Shown here one piece after another: positions 31,895-39,823 of a DNA stretch of 41,088 nt. The notes below the pieces were generated by a model. The model searched no databases. It was not told the DNA's origin and worked only from the letters and a program-made list of their open reading frames with translations. This DNA comes from Candidatus Tayloriibacteriota bacterium (GTDB taxonomy: Bacteria; Patescibacteriota; Minisyncoccia; Phycocordibacterales; PALSA-1337), in NCBI GenBank assembly GCA_028286665.1, contig JAQBRD010000010.1, forward strand, positions 1-41,088. The letters run 5' to 3'. The translations under genes and the position numbers were made by a program. The first letter of the stretch is position 1, and each line of letters opens with the position of its first letter.

Positions 31895-32518
31895 TCAGCG
31901 TGAGTGACGCTCCATTCTCGGCCGCGTCGCATCCTGCGTGTACTGCGGATTCCTCGTCTTGTACCAGCGCGTCCTCCGAGAGTAGGTTCCATCGAGTCGC
32001 TTGGCTACCATGCCTTCGAGGTCGTGCTTCAGCGTGAGCGCGAAGAGCTTGCAGCCCTTGCCTCTGACTGAGAATGCCTCTCTGATATGAGCGTAGTCTC
32101 GGGCGCGTTTTCTGACGACACGCCTGAGCAATTTCTTGCGCTCGCGAAGCGGCAGATCTCGAAGATCCTTTCCGTCGATCCACATGAGATCGAATGCGAC
32201 GTACGCGATAGGTTCCTTGAGCTTGATGAGATCCTTGAATATCGGACGGCCTTCCGCATTCAGGGAACAGGCTTCTCCGTCGAGGATCGCACTCCTAATT
32301 CCGAGGCTCTTGAAATGCTCCGCGAGCTTCTGCTCGAGCTTCGGGAAGCGGAGCCGCTTGCCTTGGCGGGATATCAGGCGGCATCTGCCTTTTTCGAAGT
32401 AGGCAACAGCTCGGAATCCGTCATATTTCAGTTCGAAGAGCCAATCACGATCATCGAATGGCTTCGGCCGCTTCATCGGCGCGATCGGCCGTATCTGCGG
32501 CAAGTCTTTTATATCCAT
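31895..32518 (-). CDS. Minimal ATP-dependent DNA ligase (adenylation domain only)
   Basis: A 207-residue nucleotidyltransferase domain of the LigD/LigC-type ATP-dependent ligase family. The nucleophile Lys31 lies in ELKYDGFRA (motif I), followed by SRQGKRLRFP, LDGEAC (79-84, motif III), AFDLMW (108-113), LEGMVAKR (167-174, motif IV) and RWYKTRN (184-190, motif V). The OB-fold domain that normally follows is absent; the chain ends 17 residues later. It should adenylate itself, but sealing nicks may need a partner or another domain. No Ku, polymerase or nuclease gene of an NHEJ set is nearby. The start has a near-ideal Shine-Dalgarno (AAAGGAGG, 7 nt upstream). Confidence 0.88.
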   Translation of the reverse strand: MDIKDLPQIRPIAPMKRPKPFDDRDWLFELKYDGFRAVAYFEKGRCRLISRQGKRLRFPKLEQKLAEHFKSLGIRSAILDGEACSLNAEGRPIFKDLIKLKEPIAYVAFDLMWIDGKDLRDLPLRERKKLLRRVVRKRARDYAHIREAFSVRGKGCKLFALTLKHDLEGMVAKRLDGTYSRRTRWYKTRNPQYTQDATRPRMERHSR

Positions 32519-32589
32519 TCGTCATCCTCCTTTCCGATATATAAGACGGATGCCGGTGTCTTTTCATACAGATCTGAGGTCGGTCAAAA

Positions 32590-33369
32590 TCACTGCTTCG
32601 GATACCAATTCATCAGGATCACATCGATGTTCGGATCGCCTGCATTCACGAGTTCCTTGAATCTGCCGACGTCGCTCAGTCCGTCCTGTCCGCGATAGTG
32701 ATACGGATAGACATGCTTCGGCTTGAAGGCGAGGACTGCATCCGCAGCTTCATCCACGCTCATTGTGTAGGGGAGATTCATCGGAATGAATGCGATGTCG
32801 ATGTTTCGGAGTGCTCTCATTTCTGGAGTGCCTGCAGTGTCGCCTGCGACGTAGACGCGGAAGCCTCCGCGCTCGATGAGATATCCGTTGCCGCGGCCTT
32901 TGGTGTGCGGGCTTGTCGGCGATTCGGGAAGGTTGTACATCGGCACGCCGGTTATCGCGAAGCCCTGCTCAGTCATCGTCTCGCCGTTCTTGAGGACTTT
33001 CGCTTGCGCTGCGAGTGCTGGCGTCAGCAGGTCTTTCACTGCCTGAGGAACGATCAGCGTCGGGCTCGATGTCGATCCGCTCATGAGTGCGGAAAGCGTG
33101 GTCGTGCTGAAATGATCGCTGTGGATATCGGTGACGAGGATGATATTCGGCTTCGGCTGGCCTGCGAGCAGCTTCGCATCGGTCGGGTCAGTGTAGATGA
33201 TCGTGCCGCCCCAGTTGAGCATTGCGGTCGCGTGCATGATCGGCGTGACTTGCACGGGCAAATTCTTATTTGCAGTCTGCGGGTTTTTTCCGCCCATTGA
33301 TTTGTTCAAGGCTATTGCGGCAACGATAAGGATTATGAGGACGATCACGATGATGTAGGTGTTTTTCAT
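32590..33369 (-). CDS. Membrane-anchored metallo-beta-lactamase-fold hydrolase
   Basis: A 259-residue protein with an N-terminal membrane helix (about 5-21) and an MBL domain of the UlaG/UPF0173-like group. It has THIS-type motif TDIHSDHF (Asp81, His83, Asp85, His86), VAGDTAGT and YPYHYRG. The first His of the usual HxHxDH motif is Asp here. Substrates in this group range from lactones to nucleotides, and none can be named. TATAAT lies 9 nt before the ATG. The ligase gene follows after 71 nt on the same strand with its own Shine-Dalgarno. Confidence 0.85.
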   Translation of the reverse strand: MKNTYIIVIVLIILIVAAIALNKSMGGKNPQTANKNLPVQVTPIMHATAMLNWGGTIIYTDPTDAKLLAGQPKPNIILVTDIHSDHFSTTTLSALMSGSTSSPTLIVPQAVKDLLTPALAAQAKVLKNGETMTEQGFAITGVPMYNLPESPTSPHTKGRGNGYLIERGGFRVYVAGDTAGTPEMRALRNIDIAFIPMNLPYTMSVDEAADAVLAFKPKHVYPYHYRGQDGLSDVGRFKELVNAGDPNIDVILMNWYPKQ

Positions 33370-33484
33370 ATGATTGAAATTATATGTCTATTATGACGTA
33401 TCGGGTAAGGGAATGTTGCAGGTTTGAAATTTCCTTTACATTTAGCTGAAAAGAGGTAATCTGTGGCAAGCGGTTTTTTAAATT

Positions 33485-33982
33485 ATGAATCAAATATCAT
33501 TGAGTCCGTATTGGTCTGAGGAAGATCTGCATGTCTTGGCAGGCATAACTGACTTTCTCCAGATGGTCACCGTCGGCAATGGAATCCTCGACAGGATGGC
33601 GGTGAAATCCGACAAGCGCATTGTGCAACTCTGCGCTCCGATGAGCAGGGGAGGCAGAGGCTCTCTCGATGCGAACATGGCGTACTTCAGAAAGGCTCAG
33701 CGAGTCGCTTCTGATAACGGCCTGTACCTGTTCGATCAAGGACCGTTTCAAGAGGCGATGATTCGCCTTTCTGCAGCTCACGAAGAACGCAAGGAATATT
33801 GTTACGATATTCTCCACGTCTTCTATCGCGGGATATTCAAGAGCCGTCGTATCGGCGAATTGATGTTCCTTCCCGATTGGGAAACTTCGATCGGTGCGAA
33901 ATGGGAACGCGAAGAAGCTCCCGCGCACGGCCTCCTCATCACCGAGTATCCTGAAGAATGGCTCATGCTCATCGAAGAATAA
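33485..33982 (+). CDS. DUF4406/nucleoside-deoxyribosyltransferase-like protein
   Basis: A 165-residue protein. VQLCAPMSRGGRGSLDANMAYFRKAQ and LFDQGPFQEA resemble the nucleotide-binding opening of the DUF4406 / nucleoside 2-deoxyribosyltransferase fold, and LMFLPDWETSIGAKWEREEA matches its closing LPGW-x-x-S-x-GA-x-x-E motif with the catalytic-type Glu. Such proteins bind nucleosides or act in phage-like contexts. The middle part is longer than usual. No Shine-Dalgarno is seen. A strong terminator follows. Confidence 0.6.
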   Translation: MNQISLSPYWSEEDLHVLAGITDFLQMVTVGNGILDRMAVKSDKRIVQLCAPMSRGGRGSLDANMAYFRKAQRVASDNGLYLFDQGPFQEAMIRLSAAHEERKEYCYDILHVFYRGIFKSRRIGELMFLPDWETSIGAKWEREEAPAHGLLITEYPEEWLMLIEE

Positions 33983-34009
33983 CTAATGTCTGTACCCTCG
34001 GCATCAAAC

Positions 34010-34039
34010 CTGGCGCACCAAAAGTGCGCCGGATTTTTA
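34010..34039 (+). terminator. Intrinsic terminator
   Basis: CTGGCGCAC / GTGCGCCGG with loop CAAAA, followed by ATTTTTAT, 28 nt after the preceding stop. Confidence 0.85.
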
Positions 34040-34054
34040 TAAGCACGATATCGC

Positions 34055-34528
34055 CTACCCATTCATCTTCCGCACGATCCGCTCGATCGTCTTCCACGTC
34101 CTTGTCGTTACATCCTTTCCATATTTCTTCTCGATGTCGCGCATGAATTCTGGCGTCTTCGCACTCGAGAGATCGATCGTGCTGAAGATCTCGTGGGGCG
34201 GTTGCTTCAGGAATGAGACGATGAGGTACGTTGCTCGATTATGCTCGACGCCTTTGAATGGATCGCTCGCAATCATCGATTCGAGCTGCTCCTTGCTGCG
34301 GATATACGCGGGGCTTTTTATGCCGAGCTGCTTCAGCAGAGCTTTCTCGATTTTCAGCTCGAGAGCGGAAATTGCCTTCGAGCTTGATTCGAATATGACA
34401 TTGCCGCTCGAGATGATCGTCTGCACATTCTTGAGGCCGAGCGATTCGAAGACTCCGCGCAATTTCTCATTGCGCATGTTCGGATTCATCGGCATGATTC
34501 CTCGGAGGAGGGCGGCGTAGCGGGGCAT
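34055..34528 (-). CDS. DUF1697 family protein
   Basis: A 157-residue protein with the DUF1697 opening YAALLRGIMPMNPNMRNEKLRGVFESLGL, then VQTIISSGNVIFES and, after a helix, ATYLIVSFLKQPP. The usual R-G-I-N-V/G-G reads RGIMPMN here. The biochemical function is unknown. The start at 34528 is favoured by TATCAT exactly 6 nt upstream; the longer frame would run into the upstream terminator. Confidence 0.85.
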   Translation of the reverse strand: MPRYAALLRGIMPMNPNMRNEKLRGVFESLGLKNVQTIISSGNVIFESSSKAISALELKIEKALLKQLGIKSPAYIRSKEQLESMIASDPFKGVEHNRATYLIVSFLKQPPHEIFSTIDLSSAKTPEFMRDIEKKYGKDVTTRTWKTIERIVRKMNG

Positions 34529-34534
34529 GGATAT

Positions 34535-34540
34535 ATGATA
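34535..34540 (-). promoter_or_regulatory. -10 box of DUF1697 gene (leaderless)
   Basis: TATCAT on the minus strand ends 6 nt before the ATG at 34528. Confidence 0.5.
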
Positions 34541-34558
34541 GCCTAAAAATGGCGGAGC

Positions 34559-34577
34559 GCATAAAAGAGAAACCCGC
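34559..34577 (-). repeat. 19-bp repeated terminator tail, copy 1
   Basis: GCATAAAAGAGAAACCCGC occurs here and at 40391-40409 without mismatch. In both places it is the 3' arm plus U-rich tail of a minus-strand terminator. Confidence 0.6.
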
Positions 34578-34600
34578 TGCAACGGGTTTCGTGCAGCGGG
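34561..34600 (-). terminator. Intrinsic terminator of MFS gene
   Basis: On the minus strand CCCGCTGCA pairs with TGCAGCGGG and is followed by TTTCTCTTTTAT. AAACCCG/CGGGTTT is a competing inner pairing. Confidence 0.75.
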
Positions 34601-34627
34601 CGGGATAAAACCTGCGCGCATAATGAA

Positions 34628-35890
34628 CTATTTGATTTCGTCGGCGCCTGGCATGATCGGCGTGACGAGAGCGATTGCGATCACTGCGATTCCGCAGAAC
34701 ATGAGCACAACAGGGCAGCCGTATGCTTTTGCGATATGGCCTGCCGCGTACGAGCCGATCATCATTCCTCCGAAGAAGATGGTGATGGTGAATCCTTGCA
34801 CCCGGGCAGCGCAATGCTTTGCTGTTTCGGCAGCGATATGCGTGATGGCCGTCCTCGTAGTGATGAGGCTCAGCATGCATCCGAGGCCGATGAAGAACAT
34901 GATGATCTTGGCGGCATGAGCGTCGGACGTCTTCGCCAGAAGGACCAGATTGGTCCCGAGGATCAGATTCCCGCTCACGACGAGCATCCGCAATTTCTTG
35001 CCGAAGATGAGCGTGATGCCGCATGCGAGCAGCGAGCCGATGCCGGCCCATGCTGCGAATTGGCTGTAGAGCTCGTTTCCTCCATTGAACATGGGTCCTT
35101 TCGCGATGATCGGCAGCAGGGCGTTATAGGAGAAGCCGAAGATGCAGAGCAGGGCGGTGAGGATGATGCATATCCTGATGCCCGGTTCGCAGAAGGTGTG
35201 TTTCGCGCCTTCGCGAATCGATTCCTTCCAGTTCGGAGTCTTCGGCCAGGGTCCGCTAGCCTTTCGTCGGATATATTTGATCCTTCCGAGCGTGAGGATC
35301 AGGACGAGGTACGATATGCCGTTGATGGCATATGTCGATGCGTAGCCGATATGGCTGATGAGGAATGCGGCCATTCCGCCGCCGATGACTTGGGCGAATA
35401 TGTAGAGGGAAGTGAACAATGTCGCTGCCTTCTGCGTATTTCTCCTGTCGACGAGTATGTGGCTCTGAACTCCATTTCGGGCTACCGCATCGATCGCATT
35501 CACGAAGCCGAGGAAGATACTCAAGCCTTTGAGCTGCAGAATGCTGATGCTGTGCACGTCTCCCATGGCAAGATATGCCAATGTGAATCCCTGGATCGCT
35601 CCGAGGACCGAGGTCGCTTTGAGGACCTTGAGCATGTTGACGGTGTCGAGCCAGATCCCTGCGAAGATTGCCAAGAAAACTCCTGGCAGATATCCTGCGG
35701 CGATGACGTCGCCGATGATTGCCGGCGCGAGCTCCTTGCCTACGATCGCTACGATCATGAGCGAGATCACTGAGATCTGCAGCGTGCTGCCGCTGAGCGA
35801 GATGAGCTGTCCGCCGAGATATCCGAGGATATTCGGCTCTTTGAAAAGAGGAAGCCGAGGCTCCTCAATGGGGGTCTGTGTCGATTGCAT
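34628..35890 (-). CDS. MFS transporter (MFS_3/EntS-like)
   Basis: A 420-residue polytopic protein with about 11-12 membrane helices. It resembles the MFS_3 group of exporters: ILGYLGGQLISLSGSTLQISVISLMI, LPGVFLAIFAGIWLDTVNMLKVLK (the D-R/K-x-x-R/K-type loop after helix 2), and AIDAVARNGVQSHILVDRRNTQKAATLF with the conserved loop typical of this group. Members export siderophores or drugs; the substrate is unknown. The start follows AAAGGA 8-10 nt upstream. Confidence 0.88.
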   Translation of the reverse strand: MQSTQTPIEEPRLPLFKEPNILGYLGGQLISLSGSTLQISVISLMIVAIVGKELAPAIIGDVIAAGYLPGVFLAIFAGIWLDTVNMLKVLKATSVLGAIQGFTLAYLAMGDVHSISILQLKGLSIFLGFVNAIDAVARNGVQSHILVDRRNTQKAATLFTSLYIFAQVIGGGMAAFLISHIGYASTYAINGISYLVLILTLGRIKYIRRKASGPWPKTPNWKESIREGAKHTFCEPGIRICIILTALLCIFGFSYNALLPIIAKGPMFNGGNELYSQFAAWAGIGSLLACGITLIFGKKLRMLVVSGNLILGTNLVLLAKTSDAHAAKIIMFFIGLGCMLSLITTRTAITHIAAETAKHCAARVQGFTITIFFGGMMIGSYAAGHIAKAYGCPVVLMFCGIAVIAIALVTPIMPGADEIK

Positions 35891-36060
35891 ATTTCAACGA
35901 TCCTTTGTTCGTGCAGAGACTGTGTTCTGCGGGTTGTTTCCTGTCGAGCTTTTCTGAAATTCTACCTCAGTCAAATTATCATTTTTTTGCAGAAAGTCAA
36001 ATGACGTGCCAGGCTCCTTTTCAAGCTTCAAGGGCTGGATAGGCCGATTTCGTTCTCTTG

Positions 36061-36089
36061 TTGTTTTATTTAAACTATTGTGTAATAAT
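36061..36089 (+). promoter_or_regulatory. Promoter of acyltransferase gene
   Basis: TTGTTT (-35), 17-bp spacer ending TGT, and AATAAT (-10, TGn-extended). The -10 ends 9 nt before the ATG at 36099. Confidence 0.5.
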
Positions 36090-36098
36090 GCGCGCAGT

Positions 36099-36716
36099 AT
36101 GCAATATCCAGATTGGTTTAACCGTCGCCTGACGGAGCGGTATCTTCGCCGGAAAGGCGTGGAATGGAGCGGGGAATTGCCTGTCATGGACATGCGGAAA
36201 CCCCCTCAATTTCTCAGATTCGGATCCGGAAGGATCAAATTGGGCTCGGGGGTGAGGATTTTCACCCACCTCGGCATACCGAAACTCCATGTCGGTCATG
36301 GGTCGGTCATCACTATCGGAGATCGCTCCGTGATCAATGGCGCTTTCCAGCTTCACGCTGAAAGCGAAGGCGGAATCACGATCGAGCCTCACGTGCTCAT
36401 CGCTCCCAGAGTCATCATCATGGACTCCAACATGCATCCCATATCGGAAGGGGAGACATGGTCTCCCAGACCGATCCTGCTGAAACGGAACTGCTGGCTG
36501 TGCGACGACTGCAAGATCATGCCAGGCGTCGAAGTCGGCGAACATTCCGTGGTAGGTGCCGGCTCGAAAGTCACCGACAGCGTCCCGTTGCGGACCGTCG
36601 TCGATGGCAATCCAGCTCGAATCGTCCGCCAGGTAGTATGCCGCGACGATTGGGTCAGGGAAACCGATCCTATCTGGATCGGGAGCCATGGCCGCGATTG
36701 GTTTCAAAAAAGATAG
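36099..36716 (+). CDS. Left-handed beta-helix acyltransferase
   Basis: A 205-residue hexapeptide-repeat (LbH) O-acetyl/acyltransferase like those of the MaoA/WcaF group. Repeat turns run from IKLGSGVRIFTHLG through VGHGSVITIGDRSVING, ITIEPHVLIAPRVIIMDSNMHP (catalytic-type His) and ILLKRNCWLCDDCKIMPGVEVGEHSVVGAGSKVTDSVP, ending with the family's VVDGNPARIV. It probably modifies a sugar of a surface polysaccharide using acetyl-CoA. No glycan gene cluster is nearby. The start at 36099 matches the promoter; the upstream in-frame ATG (36006) lies before it. Confidence 0.88.
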   Translation: MQYPDWFNRRLTERYLRRKGVEWSGELPVMDMRKPPQFLRFGSGRIKLGSGVRIFTHLGIPKLHVGHGSVITIGDRSVINGAFQLHAESEGGITIEPHVLIAPRVIIMDSNMHPISEGETWSPRPILLKRNCWLCDDCKIMPGVEVGEHSVVGAGSKVTDSVPLRTVVDGNPARIVRQVVCRDDWVRETDPIWIGSHGRDWFQKR

Positions 36717-36727
36717 CTTTTTGCAAA

Positions 36728-36765
36728 GCGCGCCGGTATCGAAAGATACCCGGCGCGCCCTTTTT
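36728..36765. terminator. Bidirectional intrinsic terminator
   Basis: GCGCGCCGG-TATC pairs with GATACCCGGCGCGC (one bulged G) around loop GAAA, with CTTTTTATT on the plus side. It lies between the convergent acyltransferase and kinase genes. Confidence 0.85.
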
Positions 36766-36766
36766 A

Positions 36767-38278
36767 TTATTTGATCTGTCCTTTTTTAGGCAGGGGAAAG
36801 GAGATGGTGAATGCGCTGCCTTTTCCGAGGATGCTCCGCGCTTCGACGCTGCCTTCGTGAGCTTCCGCGATCCATTTGACGATCGCGAGGCCGAGGCCGC
36901 TGCCGCCGAAGTCCTTCGAGCGGGATTTCTCTCCTCGATAGAATCGTTCGAATATATGCGGAAGGTCTTTTTCCTCGATGCCGATGCCGTCGTCTTCGAC
37001 CACGATGTTCAGGCGATCCTTTTCGATCGCTCCGCTGATACGGATATGCCCGCCTTCTTTTCCATATGAAATTGCATTCGTGACGATGTTGGTGAAGAGG
37101 CGCTCGAGATAATATTCGTCGCCGACGATCTTCGATTGCGGAATGGCGGCCGTTTCGATGGAAATATTCTTTTTCGAAGCCATGCCTTTGTGCCGTCGAG
37201 CCACTTCCTTGACAACGCTTGCCACCTCGACCGTATGCGAGCGAACGTTCTTCCTGAAATCGCCTTCCTTCGTCGTGAGCAGGGAAAGATCTGAAAGGAT
37301 ATCGGTGAGATTCAGCACCTCGACGTTGATCGCCCGAAGAGCCTCTTTCGGATCAGTCTTCTTCTGGAGCGCGAGGTCGACGTTGCCGCGGATGATGGCG
37401 AGCGGCGTCCTGAGCTCGTGCGTCGCATCAGTGATGAAGCCGATCTTCTCCTGTTCCTGCTTCACGATGAGCGCGAGCTTTCCGGCTTCTTCGGCCTTCT
37501 TTCGCTCAGTCAGATCGAGATTCACCGCCACTGCGCCGATGACTTCTCCGAGCCGGTCGTGGATCGGCGCGCCGTAGGCTTCAGCAAGCCAGCGCTTGCC
37601 TGAAGGAAGTTCGACTTCCGCTTCGATCGGGCCGACGAGACGATTTTCGGCGATGGCACGCTGGAGCGTGAGCTCTTTCGGCTTCAATCTTTTTCCGTCC
37701 CTGATATGGCGATAGGTGTGGCCGACGACGAGCGTGTCTTTGTCAGTCACGGTGATCTGCGTGTCCGGTCCCATTTCCATCTTCTCCCGCATGTACGGGT
37801 TCGCTTCGATGCGCTTGCATTCAGGATCGAGAGAGAAGGTGACGCCGACCGGAAGGGCATTCATGAGCGCCTCGAGCCGCTGATTCGATTCGAAGAGCTC
37901 CTGCTGCACGGCCCGCTTCTCCGTGAGGTCGCGGATGAGGCACTGTATCATCGTCTTTCCATTCGCTTTGAACGCATGCGTGCTGACTTCCACCGTCTTC
38001 TTCGGTCCTGTCTTCGGCACGAGTTCCAGGTGCTCATAGAAAGCTTCGTCTGATCGGCGGAGATCGTCGAAGATGCGCTTGCCGGTGAAGTTCTTGTTGA
38101 AGACCCGAAGCTCGGAGATCTTTTTGCCGATGAGCTGCTTCTTGCCGTGGCCAGAGAGCTTCTCGATGAAAGGGTTGGCTTCAGTTATGACCCGGGTCTT
38201 GGCGTCCAAGACCAAGATGCCGATTCTTGTCGTTTCGAAAAGTCTCTTGTAGTTCAATCCTTCGGGGGTGGGGGACAT
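36767..38278 (-). CDS. Cytoplasmic PAS-domain sensor histidine kinase (orphan)
   Basis: A 503-residue kinase with no membrane helix. It has two PAS domains (about 10-125 and 130-258; RLFETTRIGILVLDAKTRVI and ALMNALPVGVTFSLDPEC), HisKA with phospho-acceptor His287 in DATHELRTPLAII, and HATPase_c with N box NIVTNAISYG, G1 VEDDGIGIEEKDLPHIFERFYRG and G2 GGSGLGLAIVKWIAEAHEG. It should sense a cytoplasmic or membrane-diffusible signal through PAS. No response regulator is adjacent. The only one in the window is at 19095-19766. The leader carries AAGGA 3 nt before the ATG. Confidence 0.93.
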   Translation of the reverse strand: MSPTPEGLNYKRLFETTRIGILVLDAKTRVITEANPFIEKLSGHGKKQLIGKKISELRVFNKNFTGKRIFDDLRRSDEAFYEHLELVPKTGPKKTVEVSTHAFKANGKTMIQCLIRDLTEKRAVQQELFESNQRLEALMNALPVGVTFSLDPECKRIEANPYMREKMEMGPDTQITVTDKDTLVVGHTYRHIRDGKRLKPKELTLQRAIAENRLVGPIEAEVELPSGKRWLAEAYGAPIHDRLGEVIGAVAVNLDLTERKKAEEAGKLALIVKQEQEKIGFITDATHELRTPLAIIRGNVDLALQKKTDPKEALRAINVEVLNLTDILSDLSLLTTKEGDFRKNVRSHTVEVASVVKEVARRHKGMASKKNISIETAAIPQSKIVGDEYYLERLFTNIVTNAISYGKEGGHIRISGAIEKDRLNIVVEDDGIGIEEKDLPHIFERFYRGEKSRSKDFGGSGLGLAIVKWIAEAHEGSVEARSILGKGSAFTISFPLPKKGQIK

Positions 38279-38342
38279 AGGTCCTTATGTTATATATTAA
38301 ATTTAGATGAAAATCAAGGGGCAGTCGCTTTTCCTCACTCAT

Positions 38343-38765
38343 TCAGCGAATGCCGGTATCGCAGGAGACAGTTGTGTCGGCAAACATGCCCGCCTTCACG
38401 TTCACTGTGCCGCTGCTGCAGCGCGGATACATATTGCCTGAAGCGGCTGAGCGTATCGCGTATTCTCCAGGCGGTATGCGCACCGTAAATTTTCCTTGTG
38501 CATCAGATTTGAATTCCGCAATGATGTGAGTTTCATCCGGCGTCATAGCGACAAGGGAAGTCGCATATGGCTTATCTGCGCATTGCGCTTCTGGAGGATC
38601 GCGCATTACAGGACATGACGGGCCGAGCAGGACGGTTCCGCTGATGCCGCTCGTCGCTGAGCTGTCAGGAGATTTCGGTTTCGCCATTCGAATACTGCTG
38701 ATGACGGCAGGGCTGATCAGTGCGACTGCGAGTATGCCGATGAGCGTGATTTTTATTATTTTCAT
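38343..38765 (-). CDS. Membrane-anchored protein with carboxypeptidase-regulatory-like beta domain
   Basis: A 140-residue protein with an N-terminal membrane/signal helix (IIKITLIGILAVALISPAVI) and a small beta-sandwich. It shows GISGTVLLGPSCPVMRDPP, then YATSLVAMTPDETHIIAEF, KFTVRIPPGEYAIRSA and VNVKAGMFADTTVSC, the CarboxypepD_reg-like strand pattern, with four Cys that could form disulphides outside the cell. It starts 4 nt after the DHFR-like stop, so it is the last gene of a three-gene unit. Its composition is closer to the GC-rich neighbours than to the two genes before it. Confidence 0.7.
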   Translation of the reverse strand: MKIIKITLIGILAVALISPAVISSIRMAKPKSPDSSATSGISGTVLLGPSCPVMRDPPEAQCADKPYATSLVAMTPDETHIIAEFKSDAQGKFTVRIPPGEYAIRSAASGNMYPRCSSGTVNVKAGMFADTTVSCDTGIR

Positions 38766-38769
38766 ATAG

Positions 38770-39330
38770 TTATAAGCTCTTTTTTATAGGCTCGTAATAC
38801 AGAACTTCAGCGCCGCAATTAAATGTTTTTGTTTTCAAGAGCCTGAGATCAACTCTGTCCCTGATGTTTTTAAATAATGGCAAGCCGCTCCCTAAAATAA
38901 CCGGATTAACATTGATCTGGTATTCATCAATCAAGCCAAGCTGCGTGAAGGCCACTATCATACTCGGGCTCCCAACTAAAATGTCCTTGCCTGTTTGCTG
39001 CTTGAGTTCCAGAATTTCATCTTCGATGATCTCGTGCTTCAATGTCGTATTTTTCCAATCGACATTCGTCAGCGTGCGGGAATAGACGATCTTCTGAATA
39101 TTGTCTGCCAAGACTGCGAATTCATCTTCCGGTTTGTTGCCGGAAGGTTCTTTGACGAGAGACGGCCAATACCTTTCCATAAGCTGATAGGTTATCCTGC
39201 CCCATATCATGATGTCCGCGCTCTTCAGCAGCTCGTTGTAATGCTGATGCATTTCGTCATCAGCAGTCATTGCCGTATGGTCGCAAAACCCATCAAGCGT
39301 CATATTGATTGCTGCGATTATTTTTCTCAT
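38770..39330 (-). CDS. Dihydrofolate-reductase-like (RibD C-terminal) protein
   Basis: A 186-residue RibD_C/DHFR-fold protein: KIIAAINMTLDGFCDH, the helix ADIMIWGRITYQLMERYWP, KIVYSRTLTNVDWKNT, the NADPH-binding DILVGSPSMIVAFTQLGLIDEYQINVNPVILGSGLPLF, and YYEP at the end. Stand-alone members are NADPH-dependent reductases of unknown substrate. It lies between a VOC gene (4-nt gap) and the anchored protein (4-nt gap), so the three are probably one operon. Base composition is more AT-rich than most of the window. Confidence 0.88.
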   Translation of the reverse strand: MRKIIAAINMTLDGFCDHTAMTADDEMHQHYNELLKSADIMIWGRITYQLMERYWPSLVKEPSGNKPEDEFAVLADNIQKIVYSRTLTNVDWKNTTLKHEIIEDEILELKQQTGKDILVGSPSMIVAFTQLGLIDEYQINVNPVILGSGLPLFKNIRDRVDLRLLKTKTFNCGAEVLYYEPIKKSL

Positions 39331-39334
39331 GATC

Positions 39335-39703
39335 TTATTTGATTAGGCTCGGATCATGAAAGACAGCCTCTATGTTATTTCCATCAAGGTCGTACGCGAA
39401 TGCCGCATAGTATCCTGGGGAATAGTCCTTCTGATATTCTGGTTTTCCATTGTCTTTTCCTCCGGCGTGTATCGCTTCTGCGTAAAAAGCATCGACGACA
39501 TCCTTATTCGCTGCTGCAAAAGCCACATGTGTTTGACCGGGCTTTCCTTCGCTTACCCAGAACATCGGTCGCTCTTTGCCGAAACCGACCACTTCGCCCT
39601 CGAACTCCATCTTGATCGCTATCCCGAGCGGATTCAATGCTGCGGCATAGAATGCTTTCGACTTTTCGAGATTGCTGACGCTGATGCCGATATGATCAAA
39701 CAT
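39335..39703 (-). CDS. VOC/glyoxalase family protein
   Basis: A 122-residue glyoxalase-fold protein: FDHIGISVSNLEKSKAFYAAALNPLGI, MFWVSEGKPGQTHVAFAA, VDAFYAEAIHAGGKDNG and YYAAFAYDLDGNNIEAVFH, with metal-type His and Glu ligands in the usual strand positions (His4, His near 59, Glu near 113). It is the first gene of the VOC / DHFR-like / anchored-protein unit. A 14-bp perfect palindrome lies 18-31 nt upstream of its start. Confidence 0.88.
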   Translation of the reverse strand: MFDHIGISVSNLEKSKAFYAAALNPLGIAIKMEFEGEVVGFGKERPMFWVSEGKPGQTHVAFAAANKDVVDAFYAEAIHAGGKDNGKPEYQKDYSPGYYAAFAYDLDGNNIEAVFHDPSLIK

Positions 39704-39720
39704 GTGTTTATTGATTAGAA

Positions 39721-39734
39721 ATTGTAATTACAAT
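39721..39734 (-). promoter_or_regulatory. Perfect palindrome, candidate operator
   Basis: ATTGTAATTACAAT is a perfect 14-bp dyad just upstream of the VOC gene. It is a typical size for a dimeric repressor; no regulator gene was seen next to it. Confidence 0.4.
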
Positions 39735-39823
39735 GAATGCCGAAATTTTATCACATTTGTGACAGGCGTCTCTTCGCAGTTTTCGGTTTTTCTTACGTTG
39801 TCTCCAGAATCAAAAAAAAGCGG

